Positions 32,724 through 43,831 of a stretch of DNA of 64,000 bases are shown here, piece by piece. How positions within the stretch are numbered: position 1 is the stretch's first letter; each line of letters starts with the position of its first letter. Made by a program: the position numbers and the translations under genes. The notes under the pieces were generated by a model, which saw nothing but the letters and a program-made list of their open reading frames with translations, did no database searches and was not told the DNA's origin. Source of the DNA: Craspedostauros australis (lineage: Eukaryota > Bacillariophyta > Bacillariophyceae > Mastogloiales > Achnanthaceae); NCBI GenBank assembly GCA_026770025.1, contig JAMXDE010000025.1:248001-312000 (forward strand), written 5' to 3'.

Positions 32724-34827
32724 CTATTTCTTTGCCTTGCGCTTCTTCCGTTTCTTCTTGTTGTTCTTTGCCTTCTGCGGTTGCGACGACTGCTGGTCGG
32801 ACATCTGGGCTCTCGCCATGGCAGCCTGCGCCGCATTGGCATTGGCTTCGACCTCCTTCTCCTTCTTCATGGTCGGTGCTCGCTTGGCACGTTCGGCACG
32901 CAGATCGGCAAGGCGCGTGGCGAGCTGTGCGCCCTCCGACTTGGAACCGGATTTACCACCCGCTGCGCCGATGCCCAGCAGACCATCAACGAAGACCTCG
33001 GGTTCGAACTATCATCGTTGCATGTAGACGCGTTGTAGTGTCGTGTCGTGTCGTGTCGTGTCGTGTAGTGTCGTGTGACGGTGGTGATGAGCATGGAATA
33101 GAGTAGAGGAAAGGAGAGCACAACGTGATGGAGTGCGTAATACAAGAGCAAGAGAGATATTGTGAGAAGGTGCACAATTGCTGATGTTGCAGTATCAGAC
33201 CTTCCAGCATCAAGGCAACGGCAACCACAATACTATACATAGTCACGCAAACACCCGCTCACTTACATCTCGCAGATCTTCGATGCCTTCACCCACACCG
33301 ATGAGCTTCACGGGCAGACCCAAGTCGCGGCTGACCGCCACAACGCTGCCACCGCGCGCGCTACCGTCCAGCTTGGTGAGGACCAAACCTGTCAATCCCA
33401 CCTCGCGATTCCACACACGCGCCGAATCCAACGCCATGCGTCCTTGCGCCGCATCTAGCACGAGCAACGATTCATGTGGCACGCCTTCGTTGGGGACGGG
33501 CTTGCCGTCTTCGTCACGTTCCTTGCTGAGACGCTTCTCAATGACGCGGCGCATCTTGACGAGCTCGGCCGTGAGGGCGTCGTTGTTGCTAAGGCGCCCC
33601 GACGTGTCGACGATGAGGGTGTCGTAGTTGTCATTGACGGCCTTTTCGAGGGCGTTGTATAGCACGGCGCTGGGGGATTTGACGGATTCGGACGGTCCCA
33701 CGAGATCGACCTCGGCGCGGTCGGCCCATTGCTGCAGCTGTTCGACGGCGCCGGCACGGAAGGTATCGCAGGCAGCGAGGAGGACGGTCTGGTTGCCTTC
33801 GGTGCGCAGGCGGTTGGAGAGTTTGCCGATTGTTGTCGTTCTGATTGGATTGGAGTGCGTTCATTCGATGTGTATCGTTGTCGTACGAGCGTGTTTGGGA
33901 ATGAAAAGTGTGAGTTGTCATGTCGGTATGTTGTCACTGCATCCAATGCGACACAAGCTATGAGTAGATGAAGATAGATCAAATCGTAATGCCGAAAGAA
34001 TGAGATCCCAGCGAGCCATCACCACACTCCCCATCCTCGGCACCACTCCAGAAAGCCTCCATTATGTATGTGGAATAGCGCAGATCACCTATTCTCCCAC
34101 CTACTCTACCATTTCACGAGAAGAAGCTTGACATTGATCTCCGCAACATTCACAACATTCGCATCAACCAACAATACAATACAGCATTCATGCTCCACTC
34201 GTACTGCACGCCCACTCACTTTCCCATCCCGTTGGCACCCAAAATGAACAAAACCGTCGGAAAGTCATCCTGAGCGAACTGGATCGACCGCGTCTGCGTC
34301 TGCAATGTTTCGATGAGCTTGCCGCGCATGACGCTCATGAGATCGTCGCGGCTCAAGAACTTGGTCGAATCGGCCTGCAGGCTGCGCACTTCATCGACGA
34401 TGTCGTCGGCCGTTGCCGTGCCCAGATCGGCCTGCAACAGCACGTCGGCCAGATCCTCGAGCGGATCGTCGGAACCGCCCGTCATGAGGCTCTCGAGGTT
34501 CGTCAGAAAGCGGTTGCGCGATTTGGCCAGTCCGGCCGCGAAGGCCTCGTTCGTCTCGCGCGTGTAGGAGGCAATGTCGGTGAGGCCCTCGCCCAGTTTG
34601 CCTTTGGCGGCGGCGTCGGATAGTTTGGACAGTTGCTCGAGGCCTTCGGAACTGCGCTGTTTGAAGAAATCGAACACCATGTGGAGTTGGGTGGCGCTGC
34701 CATCATGTCGTTGTTGTGGTGACATTGGCGTTGAAGATGATGTCCATCCAGATGGCGGAAGCACAAAGGCTGTGGCAGTAGTTGCCGACATCAGCAGCAG
34801 CATGAAGCTGCAGATTGGCAATCTCAT
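32724..34827 (-). CDS. cpFtsY: Chloroplast SRP receptor FtsY, three exons, with unusual Lys-rich C-terminal tail
   Basis: Exons are 34827-34220, 33840-33267 and 33008-32724 (introns 379 and 258 bp, gtgagt and gtaagt donors), giving 488 residues in frame throughout. The N-terminus MRLPICSFMLLLMSATTATAFVLPPSGW is a signal peptide plus ASAFAP-type motif, so the protein goes to the plastid. The NG GTPase domain has G1 GANGMGKTTTIGKL across the first splice, DTFRAG, G3 DTSGR, G4 TKLDGSARGG and GVGEGIEDLRD, then FEPEVFVDGLLG in exon 3. FtsY docks cpSRP54 at the thylakoid for insertion of light-harvesting proteins. Normal FtsY ends about there. Here about 80 more residues follow, Ala/Gln-rich and ending in KKKRKKRKAKK. 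Confidence 0.95.
33038..33077. repeat. (GTGTC)n repeat in cpFtsY intron 2
   Basis: About eight units of GTGTC with one GTGTA variant, wholly inside the second intron of cpFtsY, close to its 3' splice site. Confidence 0.85.
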
Positions 34828-35675
34828 GATTCTGCTGAGTATGGACAGTAGCTGAGTAGCGGGTATTGCTCTATTTTGTGATGTATCGTTCTTCGATTGT
34901 AGGATTCGAAGTCCCAGCGACGACCTTTCCTGCCGTTGACACGATTTGGACAATGGATCAATTCGATGATCGATCCAATGCCTCTCTTTCTGTCTCTGAC
35001 TTTGTTGATGCACTGCGGCTGCCGATCAGGTTGGATGATAATGATGGCGACAACGATGATACGGATCGCAATGTGGGTTGGGGTTTTGTGGATGGGTGAT
35101 TGGGTGAGTGAGTTTGTGTGGTGGATGCAGAGAAGCGGGAGACAAGATGTCAATGTGCGTCAGTCCCAAACCATGGTGGTAGAGTACTGGATTAGCCTTT
35201 CTCATCTCATCATTTGATGCTGAGATCAACCCAGCTCGTAGTTCATACCGTCCGTACTGTTGCAAACATGTGGACTGTGTGGAGGTGATATGTCATCAAC
35301 TTCGATGTCATACTCGTATTCTACGTAGGTCCCAAAAGCTTGACGTATTATGCGACACTGGCAATGAGAATGTATATCAACATGATTCATTGTCTCGTCT
35401 TAGTTTCAGCGGCACCAACGCATGTTGCAAAATGTCCGATGCGCTTTCTTGCGTCACGTTCCAGGCGAGATCTCCAAGCAACAACGGAATCACTCCCTCC
35501 GATGAGATGGTGAGGTGCAACCAACTTTGGTGGCATACAGTTGTCAATTCCAAGATGCAGAGAACCAACAAAAGGAGACGATGGGTGTGACTAGCATTTC
35601 GTCGCTTTTGCAACCTTTGTTGCGACGAGAAGAAGCGTGGCCATTCAAAGAAAAAGATGATCACGGAGCAAAAGA
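34828..35675. other. Upstream region of cpFtsY and spacer to tRNA-Glu 1
   Basis: About 850 bp. It should hold the cpFtsY promoter. Only short overlapping frames occur and no gene is supported. Confidence 0.4.
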
Positions 35676-35748
35676 TTCCGCTACCGGGACTCGAACCCGG
35701 GTCTCAACGGTGAGAGCGTTGTATGATAACCACCTACACTATAGCGGA
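35676..35748 (-). tRNA. tRNA-Glu (anticodon CUC), copy 1
   Basis: 73 nt on the minus strand, including the discriminator A. The acceptor stem TCCGCTA/TAGCGGA is perfect. The anticodon stem CAACG/CGTTG encloses the loop CTCTCAC with anticodon CTC. The T arm contains the B box GGTTCGAGTCC, and the A box TAGTGTAGGTGG fits the Pol III consensus. A T4 run follows (TCTTTTGC), a usual Pol III terminator. No intron. CCA is not encoded, as expected for a nuclear gene. Confidence 0.95.
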
Positions 35749-35800
35749 TCAGCTGTTTTCGCTGCCATCCCTGGGACGAGTTCAAATTTTTATATTTTGC
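35749..35800 (-). promoter_or_regulatory. Conserved 5' flank of tRNA-Glu copy 1
   Basis: On the minus strand, AACAGCTG (35757-35750) ends one base before the tRNA. An AT-rich, TATA-like segment (aatataaaaattt) lies about 35-50 bp upstream. The same two elements flank the other three copies. Confidence 0.5.
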
Positions 35801-36504
35801 AATAAACGTTTTCAACCACAGCAATCGCGGCTTCAACCGCCTTGGCCCAAAACAGCCCTCCATCATCAACGGAGCCTATTTCCGCAACAGTATCGGCTGC
35901 GTTCTCCTACTTCAGATCCCCTGGGTGCACTGATTTGTCTGAACGCTTCAAGGATATCGAGAGTGGTTTTGCTCTCCGCTGCTCTCATCACGTAGTTTTA
36001 TAAAAGTGTATTGATTTCTTGACACAGTCCAAGTGTTGATGCGTCGTGGCAATACCATAGCCAAACATTGGGCTCGCCTCGGTCACGACCTGCTCTCAAC
36101 CCACTTGTGCTGCTCCAACTCCACAGACGGATAAGCATAGTTGATGGCCCTCCAGCAGCTGCCGTGACCTGCTTCCAAATCGTACTCACCAATGAGCATG
36201 TCTGGCCGATGCCTCGCATCAAGCTTGGACGACGCGCGGGAGGCTCTTCTTTTGCCGGGTACTTGTGGTTTGGGAACGGCTTCATCCACCCTGTCAGCCT
36301 CGTATGGAATTGTATTGTGGCAGTTAGCCAGACCAGCCAGTGCGCCACTCAATGAAGCTTGCACAAAGCGATTCATTGGTCTTGGCGCTTGGTGAGGTCG
36401 TTGTCACAGTCAGCGTGGAAGCAAAAGAAGGGTCGAGATGCAAGAGAAGCGACACGACACGCAGAGGCGCAAAACTGCGCGTTGTTGTGCCGAGCAACAA
36501 AAAG
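35801..36504. other. Spacer between tRNA-Glu 1 and 2
   Basis: About 700 bp. No protein gene is supported on either strand. The longest frames (about 95-116 codons) overlap each other and match nothing. Confidence 0.4.
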
Positions 36505-36577
36505 TTCCGCTACCGGGACTCGAACCCGGGTCTCAACGGTGAGAGCGTTGTATGATAACCACCTACACTATAGCGGA
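36505..36577 (-). tRNA. tRNA-Glu (anticodon CUC), copy 2
   Basis: 73 nt on the minus strand, identical to copy 1 over the mature tRNA. The 3' flank is CTTTTTGTTGCTCGGC, a T5 terminator followed by sequence shared with copies 3 and 4. The 5' flank carries AACAGCTG at 36586-36579 and AT-rich sequence about 30-47 bp upstream. Confidence 0.95.
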
Positions 36578-37735
36578 GCAGCTGTTGCGCTGTTGCCACT
36601 TAGGGGTAAATATAGCCTTAAATACACTTTCAATGCAAGACTCCCAACTTCCCCGATGTTTGCTTCACATTTGCCACAGACTTCGATTCATCTCCAGCAT
36701 TTTCAGTATTGCATGACTATCCTCACCCATACCGACGGCACAATATTGTGTGAGACGGATCCGATTTGTCTTGGGAAGGTACTTGATGCGGGTATCATGG
36801 TGCCATCATGCACAATGGGCGAGAGGAACGTCGACTGCGCGCTTGTTGCCACTGCACCCAGTGGTTTATTTCTCGAGGACCGCTGCTGGAGGCCTTGTTG
36901 TGTGACTGTTATTGCCTCAATAAAGATCTTCACGTACATACACGACACACACAAGCAGACGCAGTTTGTTGTTGCGGATGTCATTGTCGGTTGCAGAAAC
37001 AAGATGATGACGAAGCTGATGTGTTGGGATGGGACGAGCACGACATTTGGTTGTCACGTGGACGCAATCAAGAAAGTAATATTTATTTACCGCAATTATA
37101 CACATGTCCTTCAAAACGTTCGTTATTACTAACGGACATGTGGTCATCCTAGGTCTGAACGTCAACCGTCACGGAAGCATCATGTCCAGCAGATCTCTCG
37201 CATTGTAACCGTGATTCTGTTCTATCACCTCTATTTCAAACATCGTGCGTGAGATATCCGTCACATATCTCTACCTAATACCAGCTGTAACATTTGGAAA
37301 CTATCCTGATGGCATATACTCTTTGTTTCCTCGCTTCGTTGAGACATCCATTCCAAGCCCAGGGTCGCACTGTAGCATGAGTAGGTGAGGCAAACGCAAA
37401 CGTTGTCGCTGCGGGGAGCGGACTCTCCAGAATTAACCCCTCAGCACTTGGGTGGGGTCTCGTGCGGCATAGCATGGGACGCGGAGCCAGCGTTCTTTTT
37501 TGTACAACCGCATACCACCACAACAGCCCAATGAAGCACCCACTGGAGACGCATCGCGTTCGTCTTTGACACTACCTGTCGTGCGATCAGCACGCCTGAG
37601 GGCAGCCCATGCAATGCTTGGCATGGACTGAAGCCTGTGACAAATGCATCGCAAGCAGTGGGAGCTTGGAAGCCTTCGTTGCAGAGCGATAATAAACTTA
37701 GATTCATCGAATGATTGTAACAGCTCAACAGCTGC
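36578..37735. other. Spacer between tRNA-Glu 2 and 3
   Basis: About 1.16 kb between the inward (-) and outward (+) tRNA copies. Frames at 36703-37041 (minus) and 36808-37152 (plus) are unsupported. The immediate tRNA flanks contain the shared AACAGCTG and AT-rich elements. I see nothing else. Confidence 0.4.
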
Positions 37736-37808
37736 TCCGCTATAGTGTAGGTGGTTATCATACAACGCTCTCACCGTTGAGACCCGGGTTCGAGTCCCGG
37801 TAGCGGAA
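37736..37808 (+). tRNA. tRNA-Glu (anticodon CUC), copy 3
   Basis: 73 nt on the plus strand, identical to copies 1 and 2. AACAGCTG lies at 37727-37734, one base before the gene, and AATAAACTTA lies about 40 bp upstream. The downstream flank TCTTTTGTTGCTCGGCAC contains the T4 terminator and matches the 3' flank of copy 2. Confidence 0.95.
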
Positions 37809-37882
37809 TCTTTTGTTGCTCGGCACAAAAACACCATTATCGTGGGCGGACGTTGACCTTTTCGTTGCCTTTCCCACCAACA

Positions 37883-38281
37883 TCAGCAACATTTGTCCCT
37901 CCTGTTTGCGGCATCGCACTGCGAGCTACGACCACATTTTGCATCATCTCCGGGGTTGGTTCTGCACACCTTGTTCGTGATGGGCCGTGTTACAGCGACA
38001 TCTGTATCGTATGATAGCTCATACTTACGCACGAGTGGTACAAGTACGCGTGCCTCTGCCATGCAAGCTTCAGGCGGATGTGTGATCTGCCACTTTGGGT
38101 GAGCTTGCGTCAACCGCGATGGTCGGCAGTCCCAAACCAAAACACAACAACAAAGAGCAACCAGAGCACAGACAGCAAGAACATGGGACGAGGCACCCGT
38201 CCTCCATGATGATGTGCTACCCGCGAAAAGAGCGGCAATGGCCAGAACAACCGCGGCCACGACCAATCGAACGGACAGCAT
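37883..38281 (-). CDS. Possible small membrane or secreted protein, unassigned
   Basis: 132 residues. The N-terminus is hydrophobic (MLSVRLVVAAVVLAIAALFAG), followed by a second hydrophobic stretch (VLAVCALVALCCCVLVW) and a short Cys-containing tail. It resembles a two-TM or signal-plus-TM protein, but there is no family match and the gene sits in DNA full of spurious frames. It is divergent from the next weak candidate, 22 bp away, which argues against both being real. Low confidence. Confidence 0.25.
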   Translation of the reverse strand: MLSVRLVVAAVVLAIAALFAGSTSSWRTGASSHVLAVCALVALCCCVLVWDCRPSRLTQAHPKWQITHPPEACMAEARVLVPLVRKYELSYDTDVAVTRPITNKVCRTNPGDDAKCGRSSQCDAANRRDKCC

Positions 38282-38302
38282 TTCGCCCTTATCTTTCGTG
38301 CC

Positions 38303-39443
38303 TTGCGAGTACGCACAGATATTGCCATCATATCAGAAGGCAACATGGAGATCTTTGAAAGCCAGATTCTGTTAGATACATCCTTGCCAACGGAGACTGC
38401 TCAAACAACGAGCTTCCTGCAGCCGAACGACTCCACATGCTGGAAAGTGAACGTCCTGGAAAACTGCGAAAGGCACTCCACGAGAATGTGCAAAGAGTTC
38501 TTGAAGTTCCACTTGCCGCCAGAGCTCGACTACGTCCTGTGGGACAAGCTCATATACCATACCAAGAAGCTACGATACGAGATTGATGATCGATATCAAG
38601 CGGCCCGAATACTTCCTACTGAGCGCATTCGTCTTATCGTGGATTAGTGTTCTGGACGGCGCATGTCCAGGTGGTCCAGGGGATGGCTTCGGTGAATGTG
38701 GGTGGGACGTGCAAATTGCACTCATCCTCGTCCTTGTCTTGGGATTTCTGATCATCGTTTACTTTCGTAGGCCGCGGCGGGACGGAAACATGAACTTCGC
38801 CATCGTGATTCAGGAAATGATCCGACAAGAATTGGCAGCACCATTCAGGACGGCTGGTCTCTCCATCCAGTACGAGGCGTTGGGGCTCATTGGAGACATT
38901 ATGGGTTGCGCCATTCGTTGCATTGCATCTGCTGAATCAATGAATGTCGGCGCGAATGGCGGTGACCACCACGACGACGACAATGGTCTACCAGATACAG
39001 AAGTCATATCGCTGCGGGAAGCAGCAAGGTCGGAGACGCCCTCCCCTTGGATCCACGTCGGTGGCTGGTGCCCCCCAAGGATTCCAGCGCGAACGATGTC
39101 GTCGCAACAGGTCTGGCCAAGCAGCAGCTGGAGATCATTCGGGGGTGTAACCACTTCGGATTTCGCAGCATGCGTCCATCCTTTCGAGGAGTGCAAGTCG
39201 CATCACATGCTGCGAATGATCATTTGTATGTTTGTGGTATTCGATGCCCCATTCAAGCTGTCGATGACGAGAAGGTTTCTGATGAATGGCATCGACATTA
39301 ATGAGCACCACGCTGCTGGTGCTCATTGTGCGTTGTATATCGCTCGGGTTGTACTGGAATTGACTACGGTTGGCACATGGTGCAATTGGCTGAAGAAGCA
39401 AGCAGGCGTCAAGAAATGGGTGAAGACGGAGTTTCCAATTTGA
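38303..39443 (+). pseudogene. Possible broken single-TM protein gene, unassigned
   Basis: Protein-like sequence runs through this interval but changes frame. 38303-38647 reads FLKFHLPPELDYVLWDKLIY. 38583 onward, in a second frame, holds a TM segment (IALILVLVLGFLIIVYFRRPRR) and IVIQEMIRQELAAPFR. After about 39020 the first frame again reads better (PRRWLVPPKDSSANDVVATG, LAKQQLEIIRGCNHFGF) until a stop at 39301. The second frame itself stays open to 39443 as a 286-codon frame. Two frame changes suggest decay. Small introns are possible, but I found no convincing pair of splice sites. The family is not recognised. Confidence 0.3.
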
Positions 39444-40076
39444 TGTCGGAACGGTACGGATGCAGAGTGGAAGACGCAGACAGAATGGGCAACATCGCAC
39501 GGTATTATGGTGCACCACGTTACATCTGGCTTGTGCCTGTCGATGGGGGCCAAACGAGCAGTAATCCATGGTAGGATCGTGTGAGAGTGATCGTACGCAC
39601 CAATACTGATGTTGTTCGGTATATAAGTAAACACGCAAGCCATAACATAGTGGCATCACTTCATCGCGCAACATGTGATAATAGAGAGAGAGAGAGACTT
39701 GGAAAATATAAGAGAACGGGAGATGATCCCGAAGTGAGGGAATTGCACGGCCGACTTGGATTTCCATCGGGATGGTAGGGAGAGCAGCGAGTCGGGCCTG
39801 GAGAAAGCTTCCAGTTTGAACGATTGCAAACGAAGAGAAACCGCCGACCGGCATCGGAAGCTGCACGTACGACAAGTCTGTTGATCGATTAACAGTAAAG
39901 TTACAACTGCAGCAAGTTCTGGACAGCAAAGCCAGCAATGGAAGCTGAAGGAAGCGAGACGACTATGGAAATGCAAGAAAGGCGTCCACAACGTGTTGCC
40001 CGTTTCTGTTGATTTGATGCAAGCAAGAACATAAAGTTTGATTCACACCCACATCGACATCAGCATAAACAGTTGA
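39444..40076. other. Spacer before tRNA-Glu 4
   Basis: About 630 bp. No supported gene. The end carries the conserved tRNA upstream elements (ATAAAGTTTG at 40031-40040, AACAGTTG at 40068-40075). Confidence 0.4.
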
Positions 40077-40149
40077 TCCGCTATAGTGTAGGTGGTTATC
40101 ATACGACGCTCTCACCGTTGAGACCCGGGTTCGAGTCCCGGTAGCGGAA
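40077..40149 (+). tRNA. tRNA-Glu (anticodon CUC), copy 4
   Basis: 73 nt on the plus strand. It differs from the other three by one base, A to G at tRNA position 29 (base 40105). This changes an A-U pair in the anticodon stem to a G-U wobble, so the fold is kept. The 3' flank TATTTTGTTGTTCGGCACA contains a T4 terminator and resembles those of copies 2 and 3. Confidence 0.94.
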
Positions 40150-41549
40150 TATTTTGTTGTTCGGCACACAAGGCACAGTTTTGCGCGCGTCCACAGCGCT
40201 TTGTCTGGTTCATCTCAACCTTTCTTTTGCTTCCACTCCAGCAACAACAGTGACGGATAGGAGCATCTGCGGACTCAGCAGCTCGTACGAGTACGGCAGA
40301 TAGGGTTCAGCTTATTGGCATCATTTCGTGAAGAGTGCGGTGTGTGGTGTGCAAGCAAGATCCACACTCTGCTTCTCGGTTTGCGAAGTAATCTCAGGCA
40401 TCATCATCGTTGTTCATGCATGAGACGAGCTGGTCATTCAAGATAGTGACATAACTCAACACAGCATGACGGCAGAAACGCCTTCCGCAGTCCTACTCTT
40501 TGAACAACAGCGATTCTAACATCTGTGCACACGGAGAGCAAACTTTGGGTACGGTACGATGAGCAGGACAAACATGGACATCATTGTGTGATGATGGATT
40601 GTGGGCATCTTGTGAAGGTGGAGCAAGAATGCAGTCCTCTTCGGGAGCAACCTCCATCTACAAGCACGTGAACTATTCATGAACACTTATTACCCGGTCA
40701 TCCATCGCGACATGATGATGATTCTTCTTCCTGTCTTCTCTCTCTTTCTTGATCATGTCCGTCGTTTCACAGATGGAGATCACGGCGATGGGGATGGCGA
40801 CGTGTGATTTGGAGACGAGATTGCGCAACAACAACACCAAATCGTTCCTGGATTTGTCCGTCTGTGCTTATTCGGTTCTGCTCCCGTTTGGCGACTTCGC
40901 GGTCTGGTCGCGAAGGGAATGAGGAATTTTCGTGTGTGAAAATTATCGAGCAGCTCGTCAGACCGTGATTACATAGGCGCCGCATGCGTTTTGCTCACGG
41001 TCGGCTCGCGCAACGGCTGGGGTTATTGGTGTTACACATGGAGTTTTATCCACGAATCGTCCAGAACTTTCATGTGGTTCCATCACAATTTGCACCTCCG
41101 GCCAAAATTTGGATGCCATCTGTGTCGGTTGTGGTGGTGCTCTGTGAGATTCACACACAGACATTCCAGTGCCGCGGTCTTTCCATCTCAGCCTCCCTCG
41201 TGTGCGCCAAGTGCACTCTGTTCGTACGTGTGATCGGCAACGAGAAACACCGTCTGGACATGTGATTGCACTCCAACAAGGAGAGGATGGGCTGGGCGGC
41301 ACGCCCAGGAACGAGAATTGGGGCGCAACCGCAATCACCAACACCAATACTAACGACAAGAGACACAAATCGCGGAACTCTGATGAAGCAACAGGAGGCA
41401 CACAATCAATCATCCACCCATCAACCCCGACAATTCATCCATGTCCACTACTCTCTGTGTGACATAGCATCAATCAATCAACCAATCGACAACGCATCGG
41501 CATACTAATAAACCAAGTGACCAGGGCAGGCAGAGTTGAAACGAGGCAA
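40150..41549. other. Gene-poor spacer upstream of surface-protein gene A
   Basis: About 1.4 kb. Frames of 70-150 codons on both strands (for example 41413-40958 minus) have no features. The right end is presumably promoter and 5' UTR of the 41630 gene. Confidence 0.4.
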
Positions 41550-41582
41550 CACATCACATCACATCACATCACATCACATCAC
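41550..41582. repeat. (CACAT)n / (ACATC)n repeat in 5' flank of gene A
   Basis: About six units of ACATC immediately upstream of the start at 41630, probably within the 5' UTR or core promoter. Confidence 0.85.
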
Positions 41583-41629
41583 GCCACACAAACGTTCTAC
41601 ACACTCCATACGAATAGACAGAGGACACG

Positions 41630-43831
41630 ATGAGGTCACCAACACTTGCCGTCGCTTTCATGGCATGCCTTCTGAGCAGCACGAACGCTGCGAGAGGATC
41701 AGGCAGAATCAGAGGCGTTCAGTTTCCGAAGACAGAGGTCATGGAGCAGAGACAGAGACGGCTACGTAAGTCACCACCTGCATGCCGAAGCATAGCGACG
41801 TTGGAGGATCGGCTGTCGCACCTCCCCTGTCACAGCCTTTCCCAGTCCATCACCATTCCAAGCGCCATGGTCGCATCACGAAAGTTCCACTCTAACGTAT
41901 CCGTTCTTGGCTTCCCTTGTCCGATTCTCTGTTCTTTCTTTCAACGCGCACCACAGCCGGGAAGGGAGGCGGATCATCGTCGTCTTCCTCCACCCCGAGC
42001 TATGGATGCCTCTTATACACGGATAGTGAGCTGTCTGAAATGTGGAAATTCAAGGGCAACGCACCATCTTGTTCCTACGTTCATCATAACGGGTACGTGC
42101 AACGATCATGCAACTGATGGCTTGAATTCTCTCTGTGTGCATCCTCTTGTTGCATGCCCTCGTACATGCATTCGCGGACACCATGTTCCTCACCCATTTG
42201 TTCTCAAATTATCTGCATCTCGTCTTTGAACTATTCTATGACACAGTGGAAGTGGTGGCGGCAGCAGTGGCGGCAGTGGTGGCGGAAGCGGTGGTGGAAG
42301 CAGTGGTGGTGGAAGCAGTGGAGGCAGCGGGGGAAGCGGTGGCGGCAGTGGTGGCGGAAGCAGTGGAGGCAGTGGGGGAAGCGGAAGTGGCGGCGGAAGC
42401 AGCGGAAGCAGCGGAGGAAGTGGCGGGAGTAGTGGAGGCAACGGTGGAAACGGAAATGGAGGCAATGGTGGAAACGGAAATGGTGGAAACGGAAATGGAG
42501 GCAATGGAAATGGTGGAAACGGAAACGGTGGTAATGAAAACGGTAACAATGGTGGAAATGGAAACAACGGCAATGGAAACAACAATGGTGGAAACGGTAA
42601 CAACAACAACGGTGGAAATGGAAACAACAATGGTGGAAACGGCAACAACAACAACGGTGGAAATGGAAATAATGGAGGAAACGGAAATAATGGAAACGGT
42701 GGAAACGGAAACAACGATGGTGGAAACGGAAACAATGGAGGAAATGGAAACGACGGTAATGGTGGAGATGGCGGTGATGGTGATGATGGCGACGAAGTCA
42801 CTGTGACTAATGAAGAGTACGCGAATGGAGACGAGGATGACAACAATGGCAGCAACGATGAAAATGAAGCCTACGATCCATACACCGACTTCGACATTAC
42901 GCAGGTACGTTCAGTCGATGTTGCACAGAATTCAACAAACAAGTACCATCCTTCATGCTGACTTCTACAGTCATCGTTGCTCACCATCTTGCTCGGATGT
43001 ATCGTTCCCCCTCTCTCTCTTTCTTGTTCTTCCCTTTTGCCTTTCATTCATGTTCAACAGTGCGACACCTACAACAATCTCTGGCTCTGGGATCTGTCCA
43101 TGACCTGCGACAGCGAATACAGCCTCGAAAACTGCGAATGCACCATGACCCAGGATCTCATGAACCTGGGATCGCTGTCCTGCGACGACCTGTCGAACTG
43201 TCCGGCGGATTGCTCGATCTGCAGCACATGCCTCGAACTCATCTGCGGAGACGAAGGAAACTACACCAGAACACGCATCATCCCCACGAATATCATCCTA
43301 TACGCCATCGCAGCTGCCATCGTCGCGCTGGTAGCCGCGCTGGCCTGCTGCCATCTCAGAAGACAGCAGCAAGGCGATGCCGCAAACAAGGGTCTACTTG
43401 GCGCCAACTTCGTCGAGACGAATCATCGCGACGGTGAGTACGAACCACCAATTTCGGGCAACGTGCCGGCGCACAGAGCGCCCGATCCACCGCAGCGAGC
43501 TATCGATCCGCCACAGATGCTGGGCATCGATCCATACAGTCAGGAGGCGCTGCTGGGACCTGGTGGCCTTCCCACTTTCATCCCTGTGACGGTGCCCAAA
43601 CCCAAGAAGCCAGAGCAGGATGATACCACGCAGGCCTCCGCCGAGACTGCCCCAACAGTCGACGAGACCGTCGCCAGCACACCCTCTGTTTCAACAAGCC
43701 CACCCCAACCTTTTCTGTCGGCGATGCCATCGACAGTGGACGAAGGGGACGAAGATGGAGAGGATAGTTCCGTCGATACAACACAGGACGATTTCCTAAT
43801 GGACACTGGTTGTTCGGACATGTTTTCATAA
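41630..43831 (+). CDS. Type-I membrane protein A: signal, RRL site, Gly/Ser/Asn-rich ectodomain, Cys module, TM; four exons
   Basis: Exons are 41630-41765, 41957-42092, 42247-42904 and 43061-43831, all GT-AG, giving 566 residues in frame. Exon 1 encodes a signal peptide (MRSPTLAVAFMACLLSSTNA) and a short propeptide ending RQRRL, followed by PGKGGG. Exon 2 has YGCLLYTDSELSEMW and a second Cys before SYV. Exon 3 is almost only Gly, Ser and Asn (GGS units, then GGNGNG units) and ends acidic. Exon 4 starts CDTYNNLWLWDL and has nine cysteines finishing CPADCSICSTC. One TM (IILYAIAAAIVALVAALACC) and a 180-residue acidic, Pro-rich tail follow. It is paralogous to the next gene, with the same order and cysteine spacing. 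The family is not one I can name. A cell-surface or wall-linked role is inferred from architecture only. Confidence 0.85.

Noticed and set aside
36359..37132. A 257-codon plus-strand frame crossing tRNA-Glu copy 2.
   Set aside because: It translates the antisense of a functional tRNA gene; similar readings occur at every tRNA copy.
39135..39938. A 267-codon minus-strand frame.
   Set aside because: Composition is erratic and it overlaps more protein-like plus-strand frames; no family features.
35676..40149. The repeated tRNA-containing blocks as terminal repeats of a transposable element.
   Set aside because: Similarity is limited to the tRNA and about 10-50 bp of flank. There is no transposase or reverse transcriptase, nor target-site duplication, between copies.
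42190..42855. A minus-strand Pro/Leu-repeat frame of 221 codons.
   Set aside because: It is the complement of the Gly/Asn/Ser repeat of gene A. The plus-strand reading fits the spliced paralog model.
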